NCBI RefSeq assembly: GCF_030296755.1 | Contig: NZ_AP027741.1 | Location: 124,001 to 188,000 of the forward strand | Source: Methylophaga marina | GTDB taxonomy: Bacteria > Pseudomonadota > Gammaproteobacteria > Nitrosococcales > Methylophagaceae | Reading direction: 5' to 3' | DNA length: 64,000 nt | Shown: positions 1 through 9,108 of the stretch, one piece after another | Numbering within the stretch: the first letter of the stretch is position 1 | Layout of the letters: each line of letters starts with the position of its first letter | Position numbers and translations under genes: made by a program | Notes under the pieces: generated by a model | What the model saw: only the letters and a program-made list of their open reading frames with translations | What the model was told of the DNA's origin: nothing | Database searches by the model: none

Positions 1-382
1 GGTCTTGCAGAAACTGACCGGCATTCACACCGGCTCTTTTTAGACTTTGCTCAAACGCCGCGGTGTAGACGCGTTTATTGAGCATCATATCCAGCTTGGC
101 TGAGACGCGAATTAACACAAAACTACGAACAAACTCCAGGCCGCCTAACACCAGGTAGGCGCCAACCACCATCACCGTTAACATTAATAAAGTCGATTCA
201 TTACGACTGGTCAACACCCGGTCATAGACCTGCAGCATATACAATGACGGCGTCAGCATCAGAATATTCAAAATAGCACTGAACACACCGACCGTAATAA
301 AGACAGATTTAAAGGCGAGCAATGACTCGGCGATTTCATTCCTGGTAGTTTTTAACGGCTTTTTCACCTTATTCACCTTCAT
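1..382 (-). CDS. Type I secretion ABC exporter (permease/ATPase), N-terminal part
   Basis: The frame is open from an ATG at 382 to the window edge, giving about 127 residues. The N-terminus is cytosolic and basic, followed by a membrane segment and the stretch SLYMLQVYDRVLTS, which is typical of PrtD/HlyB-like type I exporters. A second hydrophobic segment (LLMLTVMVVGAYLVLGGLE) and a conserved region with RVSAKLDMMLNKRV follow. The ATPase domain lies outside the window. In this family the protein is the inner-membrane motor that exports RTX proteins straight across both membranes with a HlyD-type fusion protein and TolC. It starts 31 bases after the last pseudopilin gene on the same strand, so it is probably the distal part of that operon. 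The RTX protein at 9.6-12.0 kb is the obvious substrate by inference. Confidence 0.85.
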   Translation of the reverse strand, partial: MKVNKVKKPLKTTRNEIAESLLAFKSVFITVGVFSAILNILMLTPSLYMLQVYDRVLTSRNESTLLMLTVMVVGAYLVLGGLEFVRSFVLIRVSAKLDMMLNKRVYTAAFEQSLKRAGVNAGQFLQD

Positions 383-413
383 TTTTCTTGCGTATAACTA
401 GAGAAGTTCTCTC

Positions 414-884
414 TTATGAGCGATAGTCTTCTACGTAAACAAAAAACCACTCTGCGTAATAATCCTTATCCTCAAACTCCTGATAGATAGGCCTGAAATT
501 CTTCTGTTTGAATGGTTTTTCACCTGACAGACTATTAATCCCCATCACTCCGCCACTGGGGGCGACGACAATGCCCCAGCCTTCACGTTGCGTCATAGGA
601 TCGATATACAGTTTTCTGAGATAACGTTGTGGCGTTGGAAACCGGTCGTCATACAACAGAGCTTCCAGATTGGGCGGGTACTGTTTCACGACACCGGGTG
701 TGGCGTTGTAATAACGGCCAATGGCTTTGCGAATAGCGTCACCCACTTTTAATAACTCCTGTTCTCGCTGCCGCTGAACCACATCACTCCAGCGCGTACT
801 TGCCTGTGTTAATGCATAACCTGCTATCACCAGCAAACACAGCATGCCAAGCAAGATAAATCCTTGTTGCTTACCATTCGGCAT
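414..884 (-). CDS. Minor pseudopilin-like protein lacking Glu5 (possible GspK-like tip subunit)
   Basis: The 156-residue protein begins with a short leader ending in a prepilin-peptidase-like Gly-Phe junction (QQGFILLGM) followed by a hydrophobic helix. The residue at +5 of the mature protein is Gly rather than the Glu that almost all pseudopilins carry. In type II secretion systems the subunit lacking Glu5 is GspK, the tip initiator, so a tip role is possible, but the protein is much shorter than GspK. The rest is polar and contains a stretch of aromatic residues near the C-terminus. It overlaps the upstream pseudopilin gene by 14 bases, which fits translational coupling. I cannot assign an exact Gsp letter. 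Confidence 0.7.
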   Translation of the reverse strand: MPNGKQQGFILLGMLCLLVIAGYALTQASTRWSDVVQRQREQELLKVGDAIRKAIGRYYNATPGVVKQYPPNLEALLYDDRFPTPQRYLRKLYIDPMTQREGWGIVVAPSGGVMGINSLSGEKPFKQKNFRPIYQEFEDKDYYAEWFFVYVEDYRS

Positions 885-1248
885 ACGGAGTGCCTTCTGA
901 TGACATCAATTCCGAACCGCTATAGACATTGGCAATCTCGCCTTCGTAATAACTGTCTTTAGGTGGGGTAAATACCCAGGTATCACGACGATCCGTGATG
1001 GGGTCCACCGGGACTTCTCGTAAATAGCGTCCTTCAACTAATTGTTCTAACGTATCTGGATAGGCATTTCTGTCAGCGACATACTGATCAATGGCACTAC
1101 GCATGACGATCAAGTCATGACGCAGCACTTTTTCTTTTGAGCGGTCGATGGAAGCAAAATATCGGGGTGCCACCAGACTCAATAAAATCGCGATAATAGT
1201 GAGCACCACTAATATTTCAATTAAGGTAAAGCCTTTGTTCGTTTTCAT
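871..1248 (-). CDS. Type II secretion pseudopilin (GspG-like)
   Basis: This 125-residue protein has a class III signal (NKGFTLIEILVVL) with Glu5 intact and a hydrophobic N-terminal helix that ends in APRYF, as in GspG-like pseudopilins. The C-terminal half has the PVDPITDRR pattern and a SYYEGEIANVYSG segment. The start is the second of two nearby ATGs: it has AGGGA six bases upstream, and its A is also the last base of the previous gene's TAA stop (TAATG). It is one of three small pseudopilin genes packed at the end of the secretion operon. It lacks the clear calcium-site SLGSDG motif of the major pseudopilin at 9.1 kb, so it is probably a minor subunit. Confidence 0.8.
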   Translation of the reverse strand: MKTNKGFTLIEILVVLTIIAILLSLVAPRYFASIDRSKEKVLRHDLIVMRSAIDQYVADRNAYPDTLEQLVEGRYLREVPVDPITDRRDTWVFTPPKDSYYEGEIANVYSGSELMSSEGTPYAEW

Positions 1249-1730
1249 TACCATTCCCTGTATGGCTGTTGATTAATACCCATTCCATTGGATAGTGAAT
1301 ACACGTCGTACACATCCTCGCCGGCAGACTTGTCATCAAACGAACTTTCATAACTGCGTAATCCCCAGGTTTCGGAATTGCTTAAGTCAGGGTCACTGGC
1401 AAACGGATCACGTGGAATACGTCTGAGGAAATAGATTTTTTTGTGTTCCGGATCTTGGGCATCTTCGACACCGTCAACCAAGATTTGCAGGCTTTCCGGA
1501 TAACCCGATGCGTCATCCGAAAGCTTGATGCGGCCATCATCAACAGCCTGTTTGTAGTCATCAATCGCATCGCGGATTTGCCATAATGCCCGCTTCAATT
1601 CCTGCTCTTTATTTCGCTGTGCACTGAGTTGCACTAATGGGGCTGCCGAGCTGACTATCAGCGCCAATAAGGTGAGCGCTACCAAAAGTTCAATCAGTGT
1701 AAAACCATGCTGTGTACTACGCTGAGACAT
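1248..1730 (-). CDS. Type II secretion pseudopilin (minor subunit)
   Basis: The 160-residue protein starts with a short leader and HGFTLIELLVALTLLALI, a standard prepilin-peptidase site with Glu5 followed by the assembly helix. A polar stretch rich in Asp and Lys follows, then IPRDPFA and SETWGLRSYESS, which resemble the C-terminal fold of GspG/GspH-type subunits. It begins five bases after the secretin stop and overlaps the next pseudopilin by one base. The family role is as a building block of the periplasmic pseudopilus that pushes substrate through the secretin. Which minor subunit it represents cannot be told from sequence alone. Confidence 0.8.
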   Translation of the reverse strand: MSQRSTQHGFTLIELLVALTLLALIVSSAAPLVQLSAQRNKEQELKRALWQIRDAIDDYKQAVDDGRIKLSDDASGYPESLQILVDGVEDAQDPEHKKIYFLRRIPRDPFASDPDLSNSETWGLRSYESSFDDKSAGEDVYDVYSLSNGMGINQQPYREW

Positions 1731-1735
1731 GGTGC

Positions 1736-3706
1736 TTACATGCCTCCGTAACTATCTGTTTGCAGGATTTGATCAGCAAATTCCTGTGCCGTCTTGGCAT
1801 TGTCACGTTGTTTTTCGTCATCCGTTGGTACCACAGGTGGTGGTGCTGATGAATACGATGGTTGATAGGCTGGCTGAGGCTGAGCTTGTGGCATTGCGTA
1901 CTGACCCTGCCTGTTTTTCGCAGAATGGTTAATACCAGATGGAAATGCGGTATAGACTGAATTGGCCGGTACGATGTTGTGCAGAATGCGTGGCGTAATC
2001 AGTAAGACAATCTCATTTTTCTGTCTGTCTTTATTCTTGTCAGTAAAGAAACGACCAATGAATGGTAAGCCCGACAAGCCCGGTACTTTGTAGTCGGTAT
2101 TGGTCTCATCATCTTTGAATAGCCCTGCCAGAATCTGCGTTTCCCCATCCTTTAATGACAAGGTGGTATCAGCATTACGGCTGCCAATGGAATACGCCAC
2201 TACCCCACTGCTGGAGGTGATTTGGTCGATAATATTACTGACTTCCAGTTTGACCTTAATGGAGACCTGATTCTGAATCTGAATAATCGGTTCCACTTCC
2301 AGTTTGATACCCACTTCGATGTAACTGACTGACTGAGAAACAAAGCCAGTTGAGTTCGACACACTGGTTAAGACCGGCACTTTGTCGCCAACATGGATCT
2401 TGGCTTTATCCCGGTTTTTCACTCGTATTTTCGGGTTAGCTAACAAGTTTGTATCTGTGTCTTTTTGCATCAGATTCAACGCCAACACCGGATCCGTTAC
2501 CGTGAACACCCCCATTCCAGAATTGAATTCTTTCAGCTCGGCTAAGGTCAGGCGACCATCAACATCATCTTCACCACGCACACCGAGCGCGACATTGGTT
2601 GGATAACGAATGCCAATCTCTTCCAGGTTTCGCCGATTAACTTCCATCACCTCCACTTCCAGCATCACTTCCGGTTCAACCAAATCCTGTGATGCAATCA
2701 GTTTTTCAGCGGTTTTTATTGACGCCAGACTGTCTCGCATCACCAGCGTATTCAGCTTTTCATCAACGTAGACATCTTCCACTTTCAGTACAGTTTGCAG
2801 CAGTGCCAAGGCTTGTTTGGCATCCATATTGTTCAGATAAAAGCTGCGTACATATAACTCCTCATATTCCTGACTCCGGCTTAAGGGATAAATCAGAATG
2901 GTGTTTTCATTAAGGATTTTTTTACCTAATTGATTGGTGGTCAGGATGGTATCAATCGCTTCTTTAATGGGTGTATCACGCAACATAATGCTGGTTTGCA
3001 TGGCATCACTGAGTTCACGATCGAAGGTGAAATTTAAATCCCCTGCCTTGCCGATATACTCAAACACCGACTTGATAGGTGCATTGTTAAATTCCAGACT
3101 GACCGACTTTTTAAATGCCGATTTGATGTGTGGCACCGTAGTGACTTTCTCAATGGCCTGTTCATCAAGTTTTTCAAATAATTGCCTGGCGGCTTCATTG
3201 GTCGAGTCTTCAGCCAGCACCAGACGAACCAGGTTACGCGCTGTATCAAAGTCGTCTTTTTTAAAAGCCTGTTCAGCACTTTGCATAATGCTTTCGTGCT
3301 TTTGTGCAATCGCCACTTTTTTCAGGCCGTTTAAAGCCCGTTGATTTTCCGGTGCCAAGGCCAGTACTTGGTTAAATATGGCTTCAGCCTCTAAAGGTTG
3401 CTGATTATCCAGCGCCGCATGAGCGGATTGAAGTAGCCCGGCTATTTTCATCTCCTGCTGGAGTTTTAAGGTATTACGATATTCGGGATTGAGTGGATAT
3501 TGCGTGGTTAACTGCTTTAATTTGTTGATGCCTTCATCTACCTGACCATAGGCAATCAGACGTTTTGCATCTATAAAATCAGCATTCGTTTGTTGCTGTT
3601 GTTGCGTTGCCTGCATGCTGCTGCAGCTTTGTAAACATGCCAAAGCCACTAACAAGACCGAACGTCTAATGACTCTTGAACCCCGTTTATCCTTAACTAC
3701 TCTCAA
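1736..3706 (-). CDS. gspD: Outer-membrane secretin (GspD/PilQ/MshL family) with TPR-like N-terminal region
   Basis: The protein is 656 residues with the chosen TTG start. That start has GGAG seven bases upstream, overlaps the stop of the preceding PilP-like gene by four bases (TTGA), and places a lipobox (LQSC) after a basic hydrophobic signal. An ATG 90 bases earlier in frame would fuse unrelated residues in front of the signal. TPR-like repeats occupy about residues 35-160, short secretin N-domains follow, and the secretin domain fills about 340-590, with VEVMEVNRRNLEEIG, NPKIRVKNRDKAKIHVGDKV and VPGLSGLPFIGRFF. The C-terminus is Pro/Gln-rich. Secretins form the outer-membrane gate for pseudopilus-driven secretion or pili. 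The TPR-secretin arrangement is closer to MSHA-like systems than to classic GspD. Confidence 0.88.
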   Translation of the reverse strand: MRVVKDKRGSRVIRRSVLLVALACLQSCSSMQATQQQQQTNADFIDAKRLIAYGQVDEGINKLKQLTTQYPLNPEYRNTLKLQQEMKIAGLLQSAHAALDNQQPLEAEAIFNQVLALAPENQRALNGLKKVAIAQKHESIMQSAEQAFKKDDFDTARNLVRLVLAEDSTNEAARQLFEKLDEQAIEKVTTVPHIKSAFKKSVSLEFNNAPIKSVFEYIGKAGDLNFTFDRELSDAMQTSIMLRDTPIKEAIDTILTTNQLGKKILNENTILIYPLSRSQEYEELYVRSFYLNNMDAKQALALLQTVLKVEDVYVDEKLNTLVMRDSLASIKTAEKLIASQDLVEPEVMLEVEVMEVNRRNLEEIGIRYPTNVALGVRGEDDVDGRLTLAELKEFNSGMGVFTVTDPVLALNLMQKDTDTNLLANPKIRVKNRDKAKIHVGDKVPVLTSVSNSTGFVSQSVSYIEVGIKLEVEPIIQIQNQVSIKVKLEVSNIIDQITSSSGVVAYSIGSRNADTTLSLKDGETQILAGLFKDDETNTDYKVPGLSGLPFIGRFFTDKNKDRQKNEIVLLITPRILHNIVPANSVYTAFPSGINHSAKNRQGQYAMPQAQPQPAYQPSYSSAPPPVVPTDDEKQRDNAKTAQEFADQILQTDSYGGM

Positions 3707-4256
3707 AGTACTGCTCCAATTGCCACAAGAATCTGTGTCTGTGTTGGTAAGTTGAGTAAAATCATTTCTGTTGAATGAATTGCTTTTACCTGCCACACCT
3801 CTTCCAATGTATCGCCTGCCCGCACAACGTAGTTGTCACGTCCATTGGTCAGAAATACACGCATTTCTCCATCTTCAATCAGCTTGCCGACATAGGTATA
3901 TGGGTTAACAGGCGTTACCGGTGCTCTGGGAGCTACGGCGACAGGCTGGCTTTCCTGTTTTGGTTTAGGTAATGCAAATACATTGACGGGGACATCAATG
4001 ATTTTTTTCTTAACACAAATTCGCTGTTATTAGCAGGCTCAGTAATAGCTAAGGTTTGTGGTTGAATAGCTTGTGACTTAATGATTTGTGTTTGCCTATC
4101 CTGAGTTTGAACAGAATGTGTTTGCACATGATCCGGGGCCACCACAACAACATCTGTCACGCTGTTATCCGGCTCATCCTGCATTTCTACAAACACCACC
4201 AAAAGCAATGTCAGTGCTAAGCCGACCCACACAAGATTATCTTTTAGCTTCAGCAT
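3703..4256 (-). CDS. PilP/GspC-like periplasmic linker protein, interrupted by a -1 frameshift
   Basis: An ORF from the ATG at 4256 encodes one membrane helix (VWVGLALTLLLVVFVEM) and a Gln/Thr-rich linker, and runs into a stop at about 3933. In the next frame the protein continues with IIDVPVNVFALPKP and a small beta domain (TYVGKLIEDGEMRVFLTNG...VRAGDTL) and stops at 3703, overlapping the secretin start by four bases. The switch lies at a run of seven A on this strand (4002-4008); one extra A makes a continuous 184-residue protein. The beta domain resembles the homology region of PilP/GspC, which links the inner-membrane platform to the secretin. The frameshift may be a sequencing error, a real mutation, or slippage on A AAA AAA. 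Confidence 0.72.
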
Positions 4257-4813
4257 CAGCGGTGACCTTCCGCTTTTGTGTAGAGCACCAATTCGATATT
4301 GGCTTTCACCTGCTCGCTACGCATATTGTCGCGCTTAAAATTAATATGGTTTAAGGCCATGCTTTGCTGACGGTTCATGATTTCCGTCACTACATTACGA
4401 ATGGCAGGATACGAGCCTTCCAACGGAAATTTGATGTGATAAAGCACCATGCTTGATTCGGGTACTTCGCGTGTTGAATAATCTGAACGGTCGAGTCTTA
4501 AGCCATGTTGTTCAATCACGTTTAATACATCAGCAATTTTCTGATTAGCGTCTTTTTGAACTGGCAATGCCTGATAAAAGCGCTGTGTTATATGTGTAGA
4601 ACGTGGTTCGGGTTGAATATCAACGGGGGTATGTTGCGCCAGATCGTCAATCGTTAAGCGCAGTTGCTCAGCCTGCTGATCATTAGCCTGAGTCATCCAT
4701 ACCATCATCAGGCTCGCTAGTAGTAAGGCGACCGCCAGATGGCCTTGCCAGCCCCACTGCCGAAGCTGATAGAGCAGCCATTGTCCGTAATGTTGCATCA
4801 TGACTTTTTGCAT
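4256..4813 (-). CDS. PilO/GspM/MshJ-like inner-membrane assembly protein
   Basis: The 185-residue protein has a short cytosolic N-terminus, one transmembrane helix (LAVALLLASLMMVWM at about residues 25-42) and a periplasmic ferredoxin-like domain. Sequence identity to known PilO is not obvious. The call rests on topology, length and its position between PilN-like and PilP-like genes. PilO-type proteins pair with PilN to form the inner-membrane alignment complex. The gene starts seven bases after the PilN-like stop, and its own stop overlaps the next start by one base (TGATG). Confidence 0.72.
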   Translation of the reverse strand: MQKVMMQHYGQWLLYQLRQWGWQGHLAVALLLASLMMVWMTQANDQQAEQLRLTIDDLAQHTPVDIQPEPRSTHITQRFYQALPVQKDANQKIADVLNVIEQHGLRLDRSDYSTREVPESSMVLYHIKFPLEGSYPAIRNVVTEIMNRQQSMALNHINFKRDNMRSEQVKANIELVLYTKAEGHR

Positions 4814-4820
4814 CAGCGTC

Positions 4821-5333
4821 CTACCATGTCACTAATAATTCAAACTGTGTGGCTTCTTTGCCATTCAGCCTTACCGATTCGGTGGATACCAAACTCACCG
4901 AGCTCACAATGGCCTGCTGTTTAAGGTTGCTGATATAGGCCAGAATCTCATCCACCGGTGAGGTGATAGCAATAATCTGCACAGTTTTATTTTTTACATT
5001 TGGCTCAATAGCCACCAATTGAATGCTGTCGAGCCGGGATTCTTCCAATGCATAAAACAACTGTGGCCATGGGCGGATAATCTCGTTAATGGCGACATTC
5101 ACGGCATCCAGTTCAGCTTGTTCACGTTCAGTTAGTGGCTCTGTTGCAACCGTCAATTGTGTGGTTTTGGTGTAAGCCGCTTTTTCTTGATGTAATTCAG
5201 ACAGCCGTGCATTACTCTGCTGTAAAAAGAACAAACTCAGCATTACCAGCAAAACAGCGACAAATAATAAAAATGACGCTACCGGCTTTTGTACGGATGG
5301 CTGCAAACTGTGATTTAGCTGTATCGTTTTCAT
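4821..5333 (-). CDS. PilN/MshI2-like inner-membrane assembly protein
   Basis: The 170-residue protein has a short N-terminal cytosolic tail, one membrane helix (FLLFVAVLLVMLSLFFL, about residues 21-37), a coiled-coil-like stretch (SNARLSELHQEKAAY) and a periplasmic alpha/beta domain that ends in ATQFELLVTW. This is the PilN layout, and the neighbours are a PilM-like and a PilO-like gene in the usual order. The start overlaps the PilM-like stop by four bases (ATGA). PilN binds PilM through its cytosolic tail and PilO through its periplasmic domain. In this operon the PilM-PilN pair would replace the single protein GspL of classic type II systems. Confidence 0.75.
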   Translation of the reverse strand: MKTIQLNHSLQPSVQKPVASFLLFVAVLLVMLSLFFLQQSNARLSELHQEKAAYTKTTQLTVATEPLTEREQAELDAVNVAINEIIRPWPQLFYALEESRLDSIQLVAIEPNVKNKTVQIIAITSPVDEILAYISNLKQQAIVSSVSLVSTESVRLNGKEATQFELLVTW

Positions 5334-6181
5334 GAGGCAATTAACCTCGTGACCTGAGTGTCAGGCTGTTCATTGGCAAACAGTTTTGACGATGGCAGAC
5401 GGATAACGCGATATGTCGCTATTTTTATTGCACTGGATGATGAGATATCGGGCCAGTGTAATAACATGGGTTGCTCATAACGCTGTTGTAGCGCTTTATC
5501 GAACTCGCTATTCACCAAACGCTCACGCTCTATCAGCAGTTCAATCTGGCCAATCACATCACTTTCCTGCTGCACATTTTTAAGCCACATCCACTGACCT
5601 TCTGCCATCAAGCCCAGACATAAACGGCCATCACTGACCACGGTCAGCCAGCACAAAGTTTGTAACTGCTGATCTTTAATGACGCTGATAGCCTCATTCA
5701 TCACCGACATCAGATACGGCTGAACAGAAACAAGTTTGATGGCCAATGTGGAAAACACTGCATCAATGGTTTGAATAAGTGGTGTGGGTATTGCGCTGGC
5801 AACAGCAGACTGTCCAAACCCAGCCGGGCTCGATGTTTTATTCCAGCTTTTCACCACATCGCCATACATGCTGACAAACAAATGCTGTAAATACCCCTGC
5901 TTTTCTTCCTTGGTCTTAATCGCCGGATTCCAGGGCAGCACGGCATAACGCACAAAACTATTGGCTAGGACAATACGCGCTGTTTTTGCCTGCCAGCGGT
6001 CCTGACTAAGTGTTGTCTGTAAAACCTTGGCAAGATAAGCCACGTCCACATCCATGTGGTCGATAGCCTTTTTGAACATGATTTTCTGTTGATCAACACA
6101 ACGTGTTTTACCAGCCACACCTTGAAAGCTTCTGATAACAAGACTATTAGGCCGAATACACACATTCAGCTCGTCGGTCAT
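5330..6181 (-). CDS. PilM/MshI-like cytosolic actin-fold protein
   Basis: With the start at 6181 the protein has 283 residues and begins MTDELNVCIRPNSLVIRSFQG, which resembles the first beta strands of PilM/GspL actin-like folds. An upstream ATG at 6235 would overlap gspE heavily and is less likely, and 6181 is three bases after the gspE stop. No membrane segment is seen. PilM proteins sit on the cytosolic face and couple the ATPase to the PilN/PilO platform. The sequence is divergent and typical ATP-binding motifs are not clear, as in MshI-type members. Family assignment depends mainly on context and length. Confidence 0.68.
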   Translation of the reverse strand: MTDELNVCIRPNSLVIRSFQGVAGKTRCVDQQKIMFKKAIDHMDVDVAYLAKVLQTTLSQDRWQAKTARIVLANSFVRYAVLPWNPAIKTKEEKQGYLQHLFVSMYGDVVKSWNKTSSPAGFGQSAVASAIPTPLIQTIDAVFSTLAIKLVSVQPYLMSVMNEAISVIKDQQLQTLCWLTVVSDGRLCLGLMAEGQWMWLKNVQQESDVIGQIELLIERERLVNSEFDKALQQRYEQPMLLHWPDISSSSAIKIATYRVIRLPSSKLFANEQPDTQVTRLIAS

Positions 6182-6185
6182 GATG

Positions 6186-7904
6186 CTAAGCCAGTGTGGT
6201 AACACGATTAATCTCCTCCAGCGTCGTTTCACCATTTTTCACCAGTAATAATGCCGCTTCACGCATCGTTCTGGTGCCATTGGCATAAGCTGCTTCTTTG
6301 ATTTTGCGTACCGGCTCTCGGGTCACAATCATTTCGCGAATTTCATCGTTAAAGCACAATAATTCGGCAATCGCTTTACGGCCTTTGAAACCCAAACCGT
6401 GGCACTGGCCACAGCCCTGACCTTTTTTAAACTGAAAGTCTTTTATTTGTTCAGGCGTTAGACCAGACTTTTCAACCAGTGCCGCATCGGGTTTATCCTC
6501 AGTCAGGCAATGTGGGCAATTCACCCGCACCAGTCGCTGAGCCAGAATGCCATTCATCGCTGACACAAAGTTATAAGGGTCAACGCCCATATTGGTAAAA
6601 CGGCCAATCACATCAAACACATTGTTGGCATGCACGGTGGTGAGTACCAAGTGACCGGTCAATGCTGATTGCACGGCAATTTGTGCAGTTTCACCATCAC
6701 GAATCTCACCGACCATGATTTTGTCGGGGTCGTGACGCAGAATAGAACGTAACCCTTTAGCAAAGGTCAGTCCTTTTTTCTCATTCACAGGGATTTGTAA
6801 GACACCGGGTAATTGGTATTCAACCGGGTCTTCAATGGTGATAATTTTGTCTGTGCCGTGGTTAATCTCAGAAATAATGCCGTACAGCGTGGTGGTTTTA
6901 CCGCTACCGGTTGGGCCTGTTACCAGCAACATGCCATAAGGCTCTTCAGCTAATAAACGAAACCGGGCCATGATATCTGGGGCAAACCCCAAAATATCCA
7001 GACTCAAGCCTTGTGCTTCTTCACTTAATGCCTGTCTATCTAAAACCCGTAAAACCGCATCTTCACCCAACACACTGGGCATAATCGACACACGTAAATC
7101 AATTTCTCGCCCCAGTGCCATGACTTTAAAGCGGCCATCCTGAGGGATACGACGCTCGGCAATATCCAGATCAGACATGACTTTAACCCGGGAAATCACT
7201 TGCTCTGCCTGAGCCATTCCCTGAATGCCACCGACATGACTTAATACCCCATCAATACGGTATTTCACTTTCAGCCCGTTTTGGTCAGTTTCCAGATGCA
7301 CATCACTGGCGCCGGCTTTCAGGGCATCGTATAGCGTTGAACGCACAAACTTCACTATCGGGCTGGTATCTTCGCTGATTGAGCGTAAGGAGATATCTTC
7401 TATACTCTGCTCATCATCTTGTCGTTCATGGTGGTGTGTGGAGACTTCATCTCCCAAAGCACGCATATTTGCTTCATGATGAGAGAGATACACATTTAAA
7501 TCTTCGGTGTGAGCCAGTGTCCATGTCGCAGGTTCTCTCACCAGCAAATCCAGTTTGGAATACAAATTGGCTTCAAACGGATTCGCATGAACCAGATATA
7601 AGACATCTTGACTATCACGCACTGCCACGCAGCCAATTTTCTCTGCCTGAGTAAACGACACCACATCAAAATCAGGCTGTAACTGATAAAGCTGAGAAAT
7701 GCTAAACACCGGATAATGCACTAATAAACCGAGTGCTTGCACAAACACATCCGGGCTTAACTCACTGACTTCTTCCAATACCTTAAGCAAAGGTTGTTTG
7801 CTTTGCTGTGCCAGTTGTTTCGCCTGATTCAGCTGTTCAACGGTCAGTGCTTCTACAACAGGCTCTGTTTGTTCTGGGGTGATATCATGATAGGCCGTAT
7901 TCAT
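6186..7904 (-). CDS. gspE: Type II secretion / pilus assembly ATPase GspE
   Basis: The 572-residue protein has an N-terminal MshEN-type domain (about 20-150) and a hexameric secretion ATPase domain. Visible motifs are Walker A GPTGSGKT at 330-337, an Asp box (IITIEDPVEYQ), Walker B near 394-403 (DKIMVGEIRD), a His box (LVLTTVHANN) and a zinc tetracysteine (Cys463, Cys466, Cys498, Cys501). It is the motor that drives pseudopilus assembly from the cytosolic side. It overlaps the gspF stop by four bases (ATGA) and is followed three bases later by the PilM-like gene. All catalytic motifs look intact. Confidence 0.95.
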   Translation of the reverse strand: MNTAYHDITPEQTEPVVEALTVEQLNQAKQLAQQSKQPLLKVLEEVSELSPDVFVQALGLLVHYPVFSISQLYQLQPDFDVVSFTQAEKIGCVAVRDSQDVLYLVHANPFEANLYSKLDLLVREPATWTLAHTEDLNVYLSHHEANMRALGDEVSTHHHERQDDEQSIEDISLRSISEDTSPIVKFVRSTLYDALKAGASDVHLETDQNGLKVKYRIDGVLSHVGGIQGMAQAEQVISRVKVMSDLDIAERRIPQDGRFKVMALGREIDLRVSIMPSVLGEDAVLRVLDRQALSEEAQGLSLDILGFAPDIMARFRLLAEEPYGMLLVTGPTGSGKTTTLYGIISEINHGTDKIITIEDPVEYQLPGVLQIPVNEKKGLTFAKGLRSILRHDPDKIMVGEIRDGETAQIAVQSALTGHLVLTTVHANNVFDVIGRFTNMGVDPYNFVSAMNGILAQRLVRVNCPHCLTEDKPDAALVEKSGLTPEQIKDFQFKKGQGCGQCHGLGFKGRKAIAELLCFNDEIREMIVTREPVRKIKEAAYANGTRTMREAALLLVKNGETTLEEINRVTTLA

Positions 7905-9096
7905 TGAATACTCCCTGCCAATTCAAAAATTGGCATATACATCAACACCACCACCAAACCGACCACCAGACCAATAATGATCATCAATGCCGGTTCAAGT
8001 AATTTGGTTAACCACTCCACAGCGCGGGCAATTTCATCATCGTAGAAAACACCAATGCGTTCCATCATGTCGCCCATCTGGCCTGTGCGTTCGCCGACCC
8101 GTAACATACGAACAGAAATAGATGTGGTCATACCATGTTGTTCCATGGCGCTGGATAAGGTTTTACCCTCTTTCACATCGTTCGCTACTAAAGCTAATTT
8201 GCTGCGTAATAAAGGCTGCAATAAGGATGACACCATCTGCATAGCCGTGGTCAGCGGAATACCACCGCGAAGCAACATACTTAATGTTCGGTAAAAACGG
8301 GCAAGCTGGTAAATTCTCAGCGTTTCGCCCAGTTTAGGAATTTGCCAGACTTTCGCCATAATAAAACGGCGTACAAATGCCCGGCTAAAGACATAGCTCA
8401 ACAAGGCAACACTGGCGATAAACACCATAAACGCCTCACGTCCATGACTGTGTAATAACTGTCCCCAGCTCAGTAATAGCTGAGATAACCAGGGAAGATC
8501 GGCGTTGGTGCTTTCATAAATCACGCTGAATTTCGGTACGACATAGCCCAATAAAAACAACACGACCAGGCCGCCCACGACCAGCAGTAACACGGGATAA
8601 ATAGCGGCAGAGACGATTTTCTTTTTCATCGCATCAATCTGTGACTGATAGGTCACATGACGGCCTAAAGCTGTCGCCATATCACCCGTGCGTTCACTGG
8701 AACGAATCAAGGCTATATATAAAGGTGTAAATACCTCTGGCAAACTTTCCAGCGCAGAAGATAAAGGTTGGCCATCAAATAAAGCAGCCTTAATTTGATT
8801 TAATACTGCTTTAGATTCAGCCTGAGTTTCTTTTTCGGCCAGGGCTTCTATCGCCTCAACCAGACTGAGTCCTGACTCAATCAAGGCGAGTAATTCCTGG
8901 CTGAACAGCATCACATTGAATTTGGCTTTTTTAACTGTGGTAAGCCAAGATTGAATGATCCACTTTTATGTTGGTTAATTGAAAGTACGTGGTGGCCTTG
9001 CATCTCTGCCAGAGAACGCGCCTGATTTTCGTTACCGGCTTCTATCTCTATCAGTCTGACAGCCCCATCATGGATAACTTTCATGGTAAAAATCAT
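7901..9096 (-). CDS. gspF: Type II secretion platform protein GspF, interrupted by a -1 frameshift
   Basis: Two ORFs make up this gene. The first (9096 to 8911, 61 residues) carries the N-terminal GspF beta domain (KVIHDGAVRLIEIEAG...HVLSIN). The second (8914 to 7901) carries the rest, with two T2SSF domains, three membrane helices and the ending PIFELAGSIQ. A run of six A on this strand (8927-8932) is one base short; with seven, the protein reads LKKAKFNVMLFSQELLALIE and has 398 residues, the normal GspF length. GspF is the polytopic inner-membrane platform that GspE turns or pushes. The run forms A AAA AAG in phase, the slippery heptamer known from E. coli dnaX, so real frameshifting is possible, but a sequencing error is more likely. 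Confidence 0.88.
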
Positions 9097-9108
9097 ACAG
9101 ACAGCAAC

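Noticed and set aside
2934-3344. 136-codon ORF opposite the secretin gene
   Set aside because: Antisense shadow of the TPR/secretin coding region without its own signals.
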